NCBI RefSeq assembly: GCF_001509555.1
Contig: NZ_LMAS01000001.1
Span: 94,971-158,970, forward strand
From: Bacillus sp. FJAT-29937
GTDB lineage: Bacteria; Bacillota; Bacilli; Bacillales; Cytobacillaceae
Direction of reading: 5' to 3'
Length of the DNA stretch: 64,000 bases
Below are positions 45,227 to 54,786 of the stretch, one piece after another; positions within the stretch are counted from its first letter, which is position 1; each line of letters begins with the position of its first letter. The notes under the pieces were generated by a model. It was not told where the DNA came from. It searched no databases and worked only from the letters and a program-made list of their open reading frames with translations. The position numbers and the translations under genes are program-made.

Positions 45227-46335
45227 AGTGTAACCCCCTCCAAAACTTTAGCGAAAGCCAATTCTAAATCTTGAATGATATCGTCAGCATCCTCGATGCC
45301 TACAGAAAAACGCAATAATCGATTACAAACTCCGGTTTCAATTCGAATATGTTCAGGAATATCGGCATGTGTTTGGGTAGCAGGGTAGGTGATAAAGCTT
45401 TCTGCACCCCCAAGGCTTTCCGCAAATGAAATGAGGGAAAGACTTTGTAAAAACGGATTCACAAACGATTCGTCCTTAATGCGAAATGAAATCATTCCTC
45501 CGCGGCCAGGATAGAGGACATCAATTACAGCTTCATGGTCGGATAAGTACTGAACTAGTTTTTGAGCATTCTTTTCATGTCGTTCCATCCGAAGTGAGAG
45601 AGTTTTCATTCCGCGAATAAGCAGCCATGAATCAAATGGGCTTAATACCCCGCCTGCAGCATTATGGTGCATAGCTAATGACTCGCATAACTCTTTTCCT
45701 TTTGCAACAATTAATCCAGCTAGCACATCATTATGTCCGCCTAAATACTTCGTTGCACTATGGATGACAATGTCTGCCCCGAGCTTAATTGGCTGCTGTA
45801 AAATAGGGGTATAGAATGTGTTATCGACTATTAGCAACAGCTGATGCTTTTTAGCAAATTCAGCCACTTCTGTAATATCTGTTTCCTCCATTAAAGGGTT
45901 TGTAGGAGTTTCAATGAAAATAGCCTTTGTCTTTTCTGTCATTTCCTTTTCCAGATTCTCTGCTGAAAAGTCCTTGATGTATCTACAACTTAATCCCCAT
46001 TTTTTATATCCTTGTTCGAATAAACGATATGTCCCGCCATATAGATCCTTTGAAACTATTAATTCATCGCCTGATTGGAAAATGGAGAGGACCGTCATAA
46101 TCGCAGCCATTCCTGAACTGCACGCATAACCTTGATCTCCTTCTTCAAGCTCGGCAATTGTCTTTTCCAATATGGATCTTGTTGGATTTCCTGTTCGGAT
46201 ATAATCAAAGCCAGTGGACTGTCCAATCCCTTCGTGTCGATAAGCTGTCGAGAAATAAACAGGGGGATTTACAGTTCCAGTGACTGTTTCACTGCGATTA
46301 CCAATTTGCGCAAGAATCGTGTCCGTTTTATACAT
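45223..46335 (-). CDS. metI: Cystathionine gamma-synthase / O-acetylhomoserine thiolyase MetI
   Basis: A 370-residue PLP enzyme with HSATKYLGGHNDVLAG (about 198-213) and TYPATQTHADIP, the pattern of MetI. It joins cysteine or sulfide to an activated homoserine. Start at ATG 46335, eight bases from AAAGGAG; a GTG at 46344 overlaps that site. First gene of the operon behind the SAM-I riboswitch. Confidence 0.9.
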   Translation of the reverse strand: MYKTDTILAQIGNRSETVTGTVNPPVYFSTAYRHEGIGQSTGFDYIRTGNPTRSILEKTIAELEEGDQGYACSSGMAAIMTVLSIFQSGDELIVSKDLYGGTYRLFEQGYKKWGLSCRYIKDFSAENLEKEMTEKTKAIFIETPTNPLMEETDITEVAEFAKKHQLLLIVDNTFYTPILQQPIKLGADIVIHSATKYLGGHNDVLAGLIVAKGKELCESLAMHHNAAGGVLSPFDSWLLIRGMKTLSLRMERHEKNAQKLVQYLSDHEAVIDVLYPGRGGMISFRIKDESFVNPFLQSLSLISFAESLGGAESFITYPATQTHADIPEHIRIETGVCNRLLRFSVGIEDADDIIQDLELAFAKVLEGVTL

Positions 46336-46365
46336 TGTCAGCACTCCTTTTGTCTTAAAACAAAT

Positions 46366-46396
46366 AAAAAAGCCTTCTTAAGAAGAAGACTTTTCA
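46366..46396 (-). terminator. SAM-riboswitch terminator
   Basis: On the minus strand AGTCTTCTT and AAGAAGGCT form a stem followed by six T. AAGAAGA just upstream can pair with the 5' arm as antiterminator. Confidence 0.88.
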
Positions 46397-46413
46397 TTGT
46401 TTACATAGTCACT

Positions 46414-46537
46414 CTTCTTATCTTTCAAGTTTTTAATAACAAAAAACTTGCAGGAATTAGCACCTTTTCAATCAAATTCGCGATTGATGGTTGCTGAGGC
46501 GTCGTTGGGCCTTACCCTCGACCTCTCTTGATAAGAA
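46414..46537 (-). promoter_or_regulatory. SAM-I (S-box) riboswitch of the met operon
   Basis: On the minus strand the S-box core appears in order: CTTATCAAGAGAGGTCGAGG, then GGCCC, GACGCCTCAGCAACC, AAGGTGCTAATTCCTGCAAG and CTTGAAAGATAAG. S-adenosylmethionine binding should stabilise the terminator before metI and shut off all four downstream genes. Confidence 0.96.
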
Positions 46538-46557
46538 ATCATTTTTAATTTTCTATA

Positions 46558-46587
46558 AGTTTACACTTTAACTTTCAGAAAAGTCAA
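46558..46587 (-). promoter_or_regulatory. Promoter of the met operon
   Basis: On the minus strand TTGACT and TAAACT are separated by 18 bp. Transcription would begin about 15 nt before the S-box. Confidence 0.55.
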
Positions 46588-46642
46588 TCCTCTTTTATTA
46601 ATAATTTTTGATTTGCTTCATTTGCCAGAAAGCCAAGAAATA

Positions 46643-46657
46643 ATGAAAACGCTGTCT
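46643..46657. promoter_or_regulatory. Candidate CcpA cre site
   Basis: ATGAAAACGCTGTCT fits every fixed position of the degenerate cre consensus WTGNAANCGNWNNCW. It lies about 60 bp upstream of the met promoter and about 220 bp upstream of the odhA promoter. The gap from 46588 to 46878 holds nothing else I can name. Confidence 0.45.
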
Positions 46658-46878
46658 TTCCTATTAGATCAAGCAATCTAGCTGTTTCAGAAAATACTGG
46701 GAATTGTTTTAGTGAAATAAGATTTTTAATTGAGATTATTTTCTACTATATCCATGTGTAAAACCTTTGAATATCTAACTTTAACGTGTTAAAATGACTT
46801 TGGAAATTATTTAAACCCTAAAAATATTATTATTCTTTTAAATGTTAATTTAAATATACATTTATCCGGTTTTTCTCA

Positions 46879-46906
46879 TTGAAACATTTTTTAGGGAAAG
46901 AATAAT
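46879..46906 (+). promoter_or_regulatory. Promoter of odhAB
   Basis: TTGAAA (46879-46884) and AATAAT (46901-46906) are separated by 16 bp, and the start codon lies about 40 nt further on. Confidence 0.5.
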
Positions 46907-46947
46907 GGATATAAAACTTTTCAAATATAGTGGTGGAGGTTTTTTTC

Positions 46948-49791
46948 ATGAAAAAGCCATTGAATGGTGAGCGGCCAATTAATCAAGGGTTTTATGGTCC
47001 TAACCTTGGCTATGTCATTGAGTTGTACGAAAACTATTTACAAGATCCTAACTCCATTGATCCGGAAATGAGAGCTTATTTCGATGAAGCAGGTTCACCT
47101 GTTGCTGAGAATAGTCATTTCCCAAAATCAGAGACAATGCCAGCAGTCACATCATCTAATCAGTTAGAGAAAACATTAGCGGCTATTCGTCTTGCGGATA
47201 ATATTAGATTCTACGGCCACCGTGCAGCTGATATTTATCCATTAAAAAATCAAGAACGAGAGAAGAACCTTTTCGAACTTTCTCGATATGGATTAACGGA
47301 AGAAGACTTAAATGCAATCCCTGCTAATCTTATTTGTACAGAAGCAAAGATTCCACTTAGAAACGGGCTCGATGCTATTGAATATTTGAAATCGGTTTAT
47401 ATGGGCACAATTGCTTTCGAATTTCATCACGTAGATGATGAGAATGAGAAAGAATGGTTAAGAAAAAAGGTAGAATCGAATAAATTAAACTTGAACTTAA
47501 AGGCTGAAGAAAAAACGAAAATCCTCAGAAGACTTACTGAAGTAGAGGAATTTGAAAAGTATTTGCATCGAACTTTTGTAGGACAAAAAAGGTTTTCCAT
47601 TGAAGGGCTTGACTCAATGGTTCCTTTACTTGATGAAATCGTTTCTGAATCCGTTTCAAATGGAACGAAAACGATAAATATTGGGATGGCACACCGTGGA
47701 CGCCTTAATGTTCTTGCGCATGTTCTAGGAAAGCCATATGAAATGATTTTTGCGGAATTCCAGCACGCTCCTAATAAAGAACTTGTTCCATCTGAAGGCT
47801 CCATTGGCATTAGCTATGGATGGACAGGGGATGTAAAATATCACCTTGGTCTGGATAAGCAAATTAAAGATGAAAATACAACCATTGCGAGGTTGACACT
47901 GGCTAATAACCCAAGCCATTTAGAATTTGTCGGGGCAGTTGTGGAAGGATATACGCGCGCAGCACAGGATGATCGCACTGCAAAAGGATATCCTGAAGTA
48001 GATTTCCGTTCAGCGCTCTCCATTATTATTCATGGTGATGCAGCCTTCCCAGGTCAGGGAATTGTTGCAGAAACATTAAACCTTGGACAGCTGAAAGGCT
48101 ATGACACTGGTGGATCTATACATATTATTGCGAACAATACGATTGGATTTACAACTGAATCTGCTGATTCCCGTTCAACAAGGTATTCCAGTGATTTAGC
48201 AAAGGGCTATGAAATTCCAATTCTTCATGTGAATGCTAATGACCCGGAAGCATGTGTGGCTGCAGCAAGATTAGCATGTGAATACAGAGAGAAATTCCAA
48301 AAAGACTTCTTAATTGATTTAATTGGTTATCGCAGGTTTGGCCATAATGAAATGGACGAACCAATGACAACGAATCCATTAATGTATAAAATCATCCATC
48401 AGGAACTAACGGTAAAGGATTTATATGCGGAAAAGCTTATTAGCCAAGCAGCTATTACGAGGGATGAAGCTTCGAAAATGGAAGAAGCCATCATCGATAA
48501 ATTAAAATCCGCCTATGAAAAGGTTCCAAATAAGAAGATTGAAATAGAAGATATGGAACCGCCTGAAATGGTTGAAAAGGGCTTGCCAAAAATTGATACG
48601 GCTGTCCCAATCGAAGCATTAAAGCAAATGAATAAGGAACTTTTAGGCTTTCCAGAAAACTTCCTTGTTTTTAATAAACTCGACAAGATTTTAAAGAGAA
48701 GATTGGATGCATTAGAAGGCGAAGCAAAAGTCGATTGGGGGCATGCGGAAACATTAGCATTTGCCTCAATCATCAATGATGGTACTCCAATCCGGCTGAC
48801 AGGTCAGGATTCTGAGCGTGGAACGTTTGCTCACCGTAATATCGTTTTATATGATAGCGAAACCGGAAAATCGTATTCTCCGCTACATTTAATGTCAAAA
48901 GCCAAAGCATCGTTTGCTGTTCATAATAGCCCGTTATCTGAAATGGCGGTACTAGGATTTGAATATGGTTACAACGTGTTTGCACCTGAAACACTCGTAT
49001 TATGGGAAGCGCAATTTGGTGATTTCGCTAACTCTGCTCAAGTGATGTTTGATCAATTTATTGCAGCTGGCCGTGCTAAATGGGGACAGAAATCGGGTCT
49101 TGTAATGCTTCTTCCTCATGGCTATGAGGGCCAAGGGCCGGAGCACTCTAGTGCTCGTCTGGAAAGATTTCTTACTTTAGCTGCTGAAAATAACTGGACT
49201 GTGGCAAATTTATCATCATCGGCTCAATATTTCCATATTTTGCGGAGACAAGCAGCTATTTTAAATCGCGAAGAAGTTCGTCCGCTTGTGATTATGTCTC
49301 CAAAAAGTCTGCTCCGTCACCAGCTTGTCACATCAAGTGCGAAAGACTTAAGTGAAGGTGAATTCAAGCCTGTTCTTGAACAGACTGGACTTGGCAAGGA
49401 AACAGATAAAGTGACTCGTTTAGTACTAGCTTCAGGCAAAATGGCCATTGATTTAGCTGAAAGTCTTAAAAATATAGCGAGCCAAGACTGGTTCCATATT
49501 GTACGTGTGGAAGAGATCTATCCGTTCCCTAAGGAAGGGATAAAGGAAATTATGAATCGTTATCCAAACCTTAAAGAAATTCTCTGGGTTCAAGAGGAGC
49601 CGAAGAATATGGGGGCATGGACTTTTGTTGAGCCTCGATTGAAAATGCTTGCAGACCTTGGTGAAGAGGTAGTATATGTTGGCAGACGCCGCCGTTCTAG
49701 CCCATCAGAAGGGGACCCTATTATTCACAAGCTTGAACAGGCACGCATTATTGAAGAAGCATTAACGCAAAAGCATGAAGGAGGAAATTAA
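46948..49791 (+). CDS. odhA: 2-oxoglutarate dehydrogenase E1 component OdhA
   Basis: This 947-residue E1 has the N-terminal stretch of Bacillus OdhA ([20 protein letters not shown]). Later come [34 protein letters not shown] and the thiamine-diphosphate site [14 protein letters not shown]. It decarboxylates 2-oxoglutarate in the TCA cycle and passes succinyl to OdhB. Start ATG 46948 behind GGTGGAGG; an in-frame GTG 18 bases upstream lacks a site. It forms an operon with odhB; the E3 subunit is shared and encoded elsewhere. Confidence 0.96.
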   Translation: MKKPLNGERPINQGFYGPNLGYVIELYENYLQDPNSIDPEMRAYFDEAGSPVAENSHFPKSETMPAVTSSNQLEKTLAAIRLADNIRFYGHRAADIYPLKNQEREKNLFELSRYGLTEEDLNAIPANLICTEAKIPLRNGLDAIEYLKSVYMGTIAFEFHHVDDENEKEWLRKKVESNKLNLNLKAEEKTKILRRLTEVEEFEKYLHRTFVGQKRFSIEGLDSMVPLLDEIVSESVSNGTKTINIGMAHRGRLNVLAHVLGKPYEMIFAEFQHAPNKELVPSEGSIGISYGWTGDVKYHLGLDKQIKDENTTIARLTLANNPSHLEFVGAVVEGYTRAAQDDRTAKGYPEVDFRSALSIIIHGDAAFPGQGIVAETLNLGQLKGYDTGGSIHIIANNTIGFTTESADSRSTRYSSDLAKGYEIPILHVNANDPEACVAAARLACEYREKFQKDFLIDLIGYRRFGHNEMDEPMTTNPLMYKIIHQELTVKDLYAEKLISQAAITRDEASKMEEAIIDKLKSAYEKVPNKKIEIEDMEPPEMVEKGLPKIDTAVPIEALKQMNKELLGFPENFLVFNKLDKILKRRLDALEGEAKVDWGHAETLAFASIINDGTPIRLTGQDSERGTFAHRNIVLYDSETGKSYSPLHLMSKAKASFAVHNSPLSEMAVLGFEYGYNVFAPETLVLWEAQFGDFANSAQVMFDQFIAAGRAKWGQKSGLVMLLPHGYEGQGPEHSSARLERFLTLAAENNWTVANLSSSAQYFHILRRQAAILNREEVRPLVIMSPKSLLRHQLVTSSAKDLSEGEFKPVLEQTGLGKETDKVTRLVLASGKMAIDLAESLKNIASQDWFHIVRVEEIYPFPKEGIKEIMNRYPNLKEILWVQEEPKNMGAWTFVEPRLKMLADLGEEVVYVGRRRRSSPSEGDPIIHKLEQARIIEEALTQKHEGGN

Positions 49792-49792
49792 G

Positions 49793-51043
49793 GTGGCCGA
49801 AATCAGAGTACCAGAACTAGCTGAATCAATTACAGAGGGAACGATTGCGGGATGGCTAAAGAAGCCAGGCGATTTCGTTAATAAAGGGGATTACGTAGTT
49901 GAGTTAGAAACAGATAAAGTAAATGTGGAAATTATTTCTGACTTTACTGGAGTCTTAAAAGAATTAAAAGCCCAGGAAGGCGATAATGTAAATGTTGGTG
50001 AAACCATTGCGATTATTGATGAAAGCGGTCAAGCTGGAGCTGAAGCAGCACAGCCTGCTGCACCTGTTCAAGAAGAACAAGCGGCTGCCGAACCTGCAGC
50101 GCCAAGTGCTCCTGCGGAAGCTCCTGCTAACGAAAACCAACAGCGTCCAATTGCTTCACCAGCGGCTAGAAAAATGGCACGTGAAAAGGGCATTGATTTA
50201 AGTCAGGTTCCTACAGCTGATCCATTAGGAAGAGTTCGCGCTCAAGATGTTTCAACCTTTAACCCTCAAGCTCAGGCAAGCAGCGTTCCGGCACAAGCAC
50301 CAAAAGCGGCTGCACCTGCACCGATTAAGCAAGATGGAGAAAAAAGAGTTGAGCGCATCCGAATGACACGCCGCCGCCAAACGATTGCGAATCGACTTGT
50401 TGAAGTACAGCAAACAGCAGCTATGCTTACGACCTTTAATGAAGTAGATATGACAAATGTGATGAACCTTCGTAAAAAACGTAAAGATAAATTCTTTGAA
50501 GAACATGATGTAAAACTTGGATTTATGTCTTTCTTTACAAAGGCTGTAGTTGCGGCACTTAAGAAAAACCCATTCTTAAATGCTGAAATTCAAGGTGATG
50601 AAATTGTCTTGAAGAAGTTTTATGACATCGGTGTTGCTGTGTCTACGGAAGAAGGTTTAGTCGTTCCTGTTGTCCGTGATGCAGACCGTAAGAACTTCGC
50701 TGAAATCGAAAAAGACATTATGGATCTTGCAACGAAAGCAAGAAATAACAAGCTCGGTTTACAAGATCTTCAAGGCGGTACATTTACAATTACAAACGGC
50801 GGTACTTTCGGTTCCCTGCTTTCTACTCCGATTCTAAATGGGCCACAAGTCGGTATTTTAGGAATGCATGCGATCAACCTTCGTCCAGTTGCTATTGATG
50901 CTGAGAGAATGGAAAACCGTCCGATGATGTATATTGCTTTATCATATGATCATCGAATCGTTGATGGAAAAGAAGCCGTTACGTTCTTAAAACGTGTGAA
51001 AGAATTAATTGAAGACCCTGAATCACTTCTTTTTGAAGCGTAA
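49793..51043 (+). CDS. odhB: 2-oxoglutarate dehydrogenase E2 component OdhB (dihydrolipoyl succinyltransferase)
   Basis: A 416-residue protein with one lipoyl domain (lipoyl lysine 42 in ETDKVNVEI), a long Ala/Pro/Gln linker (about 80-115), an E3-binding domain ([15 protein letters not shown]) and the catalytic acyltransferase domain ending in SYDHRIVDG. The start is GTG 49793, eight bases from AAGGAGG, and only one base after the odhA stop; the ATG at 49775 lies inside odhA. A terminator follows. Confidence 0.95.
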   Translation: MAEIRVPELAESITEGTIAGWLKKPGDFVNKGDYVVELETDKVNVEIISDFTGVLKELKAQEGDNVNVGETIAIIDESGQAGAEAAQPAAPVQEEQAAAEPAAPSAPAEAPANENQQRPIASPAARKMAREKGIDLSQVPTADPLGRVRAQDVSTFNPQAQASSVPAQAPKAAAPAPIKQDGEKRVERIRMTRRRQTIANRLVEVQQTAAMLTTFNEVDMTNVMNLRKKRKDKFFEEHDVKLGFMSFFTKAVVAALKKNPFLNAEIQGDEIVLKKFYDIGVAVSTEEGLVVPVVRDADRKNFAEIEKDIMDLATKARNNKLGLQDLQGGTFTITNGGTFGSLLSTPILNGPQVGILGMHAINLRPVAIDAERMENRPMMYIALSYDHRIVDGKEAVTFLKRVKELIEDPESLLFEA

Positions 51044-51051
51044 AATATGTT

Positions 51052-51081
51052 TGGCAGAGTGGAAGACCCACTCTGCTTTTT
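51052..51081 (+). terminator. Terminator of odhAB
   Basis: GGCAGAGTGG pairs with CCACTCTGC and is followed by six T. Confidence 0.92.
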
Positions 51082-51132
51082 TGCATATAAAAAGAGGCGA
51101 GAATAATTCCCGCCCCAGGTCTAAATCAAAAT

Positions 51133-51264
51133 CTACTTCTTAATTGGCTTTAATCCACGCTTAATAATTTCCTTTTTCAATATCCAAACCCATTCTTTCT
51201 CTGAACCAGACTTTAATGCATCACGATAAGAGACGACCAACTGTTCATTGCTCATAATCTTCAT
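51133..51264 (-). CDS. Sda-like sporulation kinase inhibitor (43 residues)
   Basis: The frame from ATG 51264, eight bases after AGGAGG, encodes 43 residues. The core NEQLVVSYRDALKSG, followed by EWVWILKKEIIKRGL, fits the helical hairpin of Sda (LSDELLIESY...FI.LIENEIKRRSL in B. subtilis, 46 residues). Sda binds the dimerisation helices of KinA and relatives and stops Spo0A activation during replication stress. I see no clear DnaA box upstream, so control may differ. Another small helical-hairpin family remains possible. Confidence 0.62.
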   Translation of the reverse strand: MKIMSNEQLVVSYRDALKSGSEKEWVWILKKEIIKRGLKPIKK

Positions 51265-51452
51265 TAGCATTACCTCCTAAGTAAGTGGATTGAATATTCT
51301 TTCTATTCACTCCATTTTAAACGTTTCCGTCCGATTTGAAAACCCTATTTTCAAAAAAAATGAAAAGAGTATGTAAGTAGTATTATTTGAAATAAACCAT
51401 TTAGAGCTTGTATGATTAAATAACAAATTAATTATAGAGAAGGTGGTTTAAT

Positions 51453-52250
51453 ATGGAACTGCAACTTGACCATATTGTTCATTTTATTAACGGAAATCCT
51501 AATAAGGCTATTGAGGAATGGGAAAAGCTTGGCTTTCAAGCAGTCATGGGTGGAAGTCATGAAAAGTGGGGAACATTTAATAGCTTGATTTATAATAGCA
51601 CCTCCTATATCGAATTCCTTGCCATTGAAAACGAAGAAATCGCACAAAACTCAGACAACCCTCTCATTGGACAATTAGTAACAGATTTACAAAGAGAAGA
51701 AGGGATTGGTCAAATCTGTTTCCGTACAACAGATATTTTATCGGTGAAGAACGAGCTTGAAAATAAAGGGTGCAAAACGTTTCCGATTTTTCCAGGTAGC
51801 AGAAAAAGGAAGGATGGAACGACAATCAAATGGAAAATGCTCTTCATAAATCAAGAGTCAACCTTGCCATTGCCTTTTTTCATTGAATGGGAACAGCAGG
51901 ATGAGGATCGTTTCAATGAACTTAAAAAACTTGGGATGATAGATCAGAAATTAGAAAAACATCGCATTCAGTCCATTAGTATTGCCTGTAATAATGGGGA
52001 GCAGTCTGCTAAGGAATGGTCACAACTTTTTGATTTTCCTATTACACACATAGAATCCGATGCAGATTCCTTTACGAAAAAAACAACGATTCACTGCGGA
52101 CCAACCGAAATTATCTTCTGTGAACCATTAGATGAAAAAGGAATTGTCTATGAAACGTTAAAATCACGGGGGGAACGCCCATTTTTAATTAAGCTAGAGC
52201 CTAGAATTTTGAATCAGCCGACTTCATTGTTTGGTTCACAATATCAATAA
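51453..52250 (+). CDS. VOC superfamily (glyoxalase-like) protein
   Basis: A 265-residue protein with two beta-alpha-beta-beta-beta modules. The first opens with LDHIVHFINGNPNKAIEEWE, and YIEFLAIEN ends it. The second opens with RIQSISIACNNGE and ends with EIIFCEP. It fits the Glyoxalase-like domain type used in extradiol enzymes and antibiotic-binding proteins, though a full set of metal ligands is not evident. Start behind GAAGGTGG. Monocistronic, with a terminator after it. Confidence 0.75.
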   Translation: MELQLDHIVHFINGNPNKAIEEWEKLGFQAVMGGSHEKWGTFNSLIYNSTSYIEFLAIENEEIAQNSDNPLIGQLVTDLQREEGIGQICFRTTDILSVKNELENKGCKTFPIFPGSRKRKDGTTIKWKMLFINQESTLPLPFFIEWEQQDEDRFNELKKLGMIDQKLEKHRIQSISIACNNGEQSAKEWSQLFDFPITHIESDADSFTKKTTIHCGPTEIIFCEPLDEKGIVYETLKSRGERPFLIKLEPRILNQPTSLFGSQYQ

Positions 52251-52255
52251 TAATT

Positions 52256-52291
52256 CGTGCGCGTTGTCATATGTCAACGCGTTTTTCTATA
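52256..52291 (+). terminator. Terminator of the VOC gene
   Basis: GCGCGTTG and CAACGCG pair across TCATATGT and are followed by a T-run. Confidence 0.85.
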
Positions 52292-52401
52292 TTTATCTCT
52301 CTCAGTCTAAAGCTGTATAAGTATTCATTCTCATGGTCAATGAGGATTTACCAATAATTAGATATCATGAAAATGAAAGAAGAACAGAGAGGGGAATTTA
52401 T

Positions 52402-52563
52402 ATGTATGAGCAAATTTATGTGATTGAAAAGCTGGAACAATATAAAGCCGAGGAATATAAGAAAGTTCCGTATTATGTATATGAAAAAAGAAAAAGCAGA
52501 ATGAAGAAAAAGCTGTGCAGACTTCCGGTCATTAATCAGCTCCCACATTGCCAATGCACATAA
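52402..52563 (+). CDS. 53-residue basic small protein
   Basis: ATG 52402 follows GAGAGGGG. The 53-residue product has a tyrosine-rich first half (YEQIYVIEKLEQYKAEEYKK) and a very basic second half ending in a double-cysteine tail (LPHCQCT). An earlier in-frame ATG at 52333 has no ribosome binding site. I do not recognise it. Confidence 0.5.
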   Translation: MYEQIYVIEKLEQYKAEEYKKVPYYVYEKRKSRMKKKLCRLPVINQLPHCQCT

Positions 52564-52671
52564 TATCAGTAGAAATATTTTTATTAATAATTAGGACCTT
52601 CTGTAATGTTTTAAACAGGCTAAGAAAGTGGTAAATAACTAATGCCATCTTCTTAGAAAGAAGGTCATCAA

Positions 52672-52911
52672 ATGAAATCTTACTCAGATTATCGTTTACT
52701 TGAATTGATTTACGAAGATACATTATATGAGCATCTTGAATTTATCAGAATAGATCACATTTGTGAGGTTGGCTATATAACGTTGAAAAATGTTATCACA
52801 ACGGAGATCTTTACTTTTGAACAACATTTAATTAAAAGCATACGAAAAAAATTCTACCGATATCCCCAAAGTTCAACAAAAAACAAGAATCATGTTGCAG
52901 CTAACAGCTAA
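52672..52911 (+). CDS. 79-residue uncharacterised protein
   Basis: ATG 52672 is preceded by AGAAGG. The sequence begins MKSYSDYRLLELIYEDTLYE and is rich in aromatic and beta-branched residues, suggesting a small alpha/beta fold; the tail is basic and polar. There is no signal peptide. It shares its direction with the 53- and 67-residue genes and may be cotranscribed, but the genes do not overlap. The function is unknown. Confidence 0.55.
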   Translation: MKSYSDYRLLELIYEDTLYEHLEFIRIDHICEVGYITLKNVITTEIFTFEQHLIKSIRKKFYRYPQSSTKNKNHVAANS

Positions 52912-52952
52912 TATTCATTATACTAAGATTAAAAATAAAGGAAGTGGCAACA

Positions 52953-53156
52953 TTGATTCATCTTAATTGGAATGAGCGGGCAACATTAAAAAAAGTAAAG
53001 TGTGTCCACACAAATGCGGCAAAATATATTGTCAATCGGGCATTAACTGCTGGAAAAGAATATGAAGTAAAAAATGAAACAGATGAATTTTATTTTATCA
53101 TTGATAATACCGGCAATGTCGGTGGTTATTATAAAGACTACTTTCAAAATGCTTAA
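52953..53156 (+). CDS. 67-residue small conserved-looking protein (DUF6501-like)
   Basis: I choose TTG 52953, eight bases from AAAGGAAG, over the GTG at 52944, which abuts that site. The 67 residues begin MIHLNWNERATLKKVKCVHT and contain KEYEVKNETDEFYFIIDNTG and GGYYKDYF. It looks like a small beta-barrel of a conserved Bacillaceae family I recall as DUF6501; that name needs checking. A terminator follows. Confidence 0.65.
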   Translation: MIHLNWNERATLKKVKCVHTNAAKYIVNRALTAGKEYEVKNETDEFYFIIDNTGNVGGYYKDYFQNA

Positions 53157-53164
53157 ATCCGAAG

Positions 53165-53197
53165 GAGCTGTCAACCCATGTTGACAGCTTTATTTAT
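53165..53197 (+). terminator. Terminator of the 67-residue gene
   Basis: AGCTGTCAAC pairs with GTTGACAGCT around a 4-base loop, followed by a T-rich tract. Confidence 0.8.
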
Positions 53198-53275
53198 TTC
53201 AAAAATCTTATCACACCATTTAATGATGAACCCATATACTAATATGCGAGTGATACATAATGAGGTGGTGCAAGC

Positions 53276-54739
53276 ATGATTAGAGATGTTATGAACGAAA
53301 ACCAAAACTTATTATATAATATCCTTTCAAGTCTACATGAAAACATTATGTATGTTGGACAACAACAAATGAAAGACAACTCCCCAGTTATTATTAGTAA
53401 GGAAAATTTAAAAGCATTTCTTAAATTAAGAGAGATTTCTTCAGAGAAAGTGAATTTCAATCTTTTACACGAAGGCCTATCATCTCTCTCAACTATTCAC
53501 CCCCATATTCATTACTCAATAAATAAAATGTTAAATAACTTAAAGGTTATTGATCAAGTTCCCCCATATCATTTAAGTCCTCATATTTCCAATCAAATAA
53601 AAAAGGACCGTAATATGCGGCTGTTCGGTCGGACAAAAACTTCCGTTATGGTTACTCTTCATTCATCCATGCTTGATAATCCAAAGATTATTAAGGATTT
53701 GCTTTCGCATGGGATGAATATTGCAAGAATCAACTGTGCACATGACTCTCCGGAAATATGGCAAAAGCTTGTTGATCATATACGAGAAGCGGAATTGGAA
53801 ATTGGCCAGGAGAGAAATTCATGTAAAATTCATATGGAATTAGCTGGTCCAAAAATTAGAGTGGAAAATATATATTACCCTGAAAAGCAGGTTGATGGAG
53901 AAAGACCATATTTCAATGTGTTGTCAGGAGATATGATTACGATAATCAAAGATGAACTTGCTCTAGATTTATTCGCAAAGGAATCTAAAGTCTTTTCAAT
54001 CAATTCGCCAAAAGCATTACAAAACGTCTCTTTAAAAGACAAGGTGTTTTTTAATGACGGAAAAATCATCGGTGAAGTTTGTTCTATTACAGATCAATGG
54101 GTAGGCATTAACATTTTAAAAACAAATAAAAAAATAACGAAACTTCGTGAAGAAGGCGGGCTTAACCTTCCAGATTCATTTGTACACTTTATTATGCCTG
54201 CTATGACAGACACTGATATTGATATTCTTCCTTTTGTATATGGATTAGCGGATTCCATTGGACTTTCCTTCGTTCATCATCCTAGAGATTTAGAAAAAAT
54301 TCGGATGCACTTGCATCCATTGCCGAAGAAGAATATAGGGATCATAGCAAAAATTGAAACAAAGGAAGCTTTTCATAACTTATCAAAAATTATTATGGAA
54401 GGACTTCATTTCGATTCATTTGGAATCATGATTGCAAGAGGCGATCTTGCGGTTGAATTAGGTTTTACAAAATTAGCATCTATCCAAGAAGAGATAATCA
54501 CCCTTTGTCAGGCTGCACATATTCCTATTATTTGGGCGACAGGTGTTCTTGAACAACTTACAAAAAAAGGAATGCCATCACGAGCTGAACTAACGGATAC
54601 GTATAGGGGGCTTCAAGCGGATTGTATTATGTTAAATAAAGGGGAGTACGCCGTTGAAGCATTACAAACTATTTATGAGCTAATGATACATGACTCGGAA
54701 ACGAGCAGGCGAAAACAGACATTTATCCAATATCAATAA
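53276..54739 (+). CDS. Pyruvate-kinase-like protein with novel N-terminal domain
   Basis: This 487-residue protein has a helical N-terminal region of about 115 residues unlike normal pyruvate kinase. A pyruvate-kinase barrel follows: GRTKTSVMVTLHSS (118-131), GMNIARINCAHD (146-157, with the catalytic Arg of R-x-N-x-x-H), GPKIR (191-195), AKIET (358-362, usually KIEN) and IARGDLAVE (386-394). The usual MLSGETA stretch is MLNKGEY, and the C-terminal allosteric domain is missing entirely. The catalytic Lys/Glu/Arg-Gly-Asp residues remain, so phosphoryl transfer is possible, but the substrate may not be pyruvate. Start behind GAGGTGG. Monocistronic. Confidence 0.78.
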   Translation: MIRDVMNENQNLLYNILSSLHENIMYVGQQQMKDNSPVIISKENLKAFLKLREISSEKVNFNLLHEGLSSLSTIHPHIHYSINKMLNNLKVIDQVPPYHLSPHISNQIKKDRNMRLFGRTKTSVMVTLHSSMLDNPKIIKDLLSHGMNIARINCAHDSPEIWQKLVDHIREAELEIGQERNSCKIHMELAGPKIRVENIYYPEKQVDGERPYFNVLSGDMITIIKDELALDLFAKESKVFSINSPKALQNVSLKDKVFFNDGKIIGEVCSITDQWVGINILKTNKKITKLREEGGLNLPDSFVHFIMPAMTDTDIDILPFVYGLADSIGLSFVHHPRDLEKIRMHLHPLPKKNIGIIAKIETKEAFHNLSKIIMEGLHFDSFGIMIARGDLAVELGFTKLASIQEEIITLCQAAHIPIIWATGVLEQLTKKGMPSRAELTDTYRGLQADCIMLNKGEYAVEALQTIYELMIHDSETSRRKQTFIQYQ

Positions 54740-54741
54740 AA

Positions 54742-54777
54742 GAGGACCTAACATTATTCGTTAAGTCCTTTTTTATT
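54742..54777. terminator. Bidirectional terminator
   Basis: AGGACCTAAC pairs with GTTAAGTCCT, with A/T runs on both sides. It lies between the PK-like gene and the sporulation lipoprotein gene. Confidence 0.85.
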
Positions 54778-54786
54778 GTGGTACAA

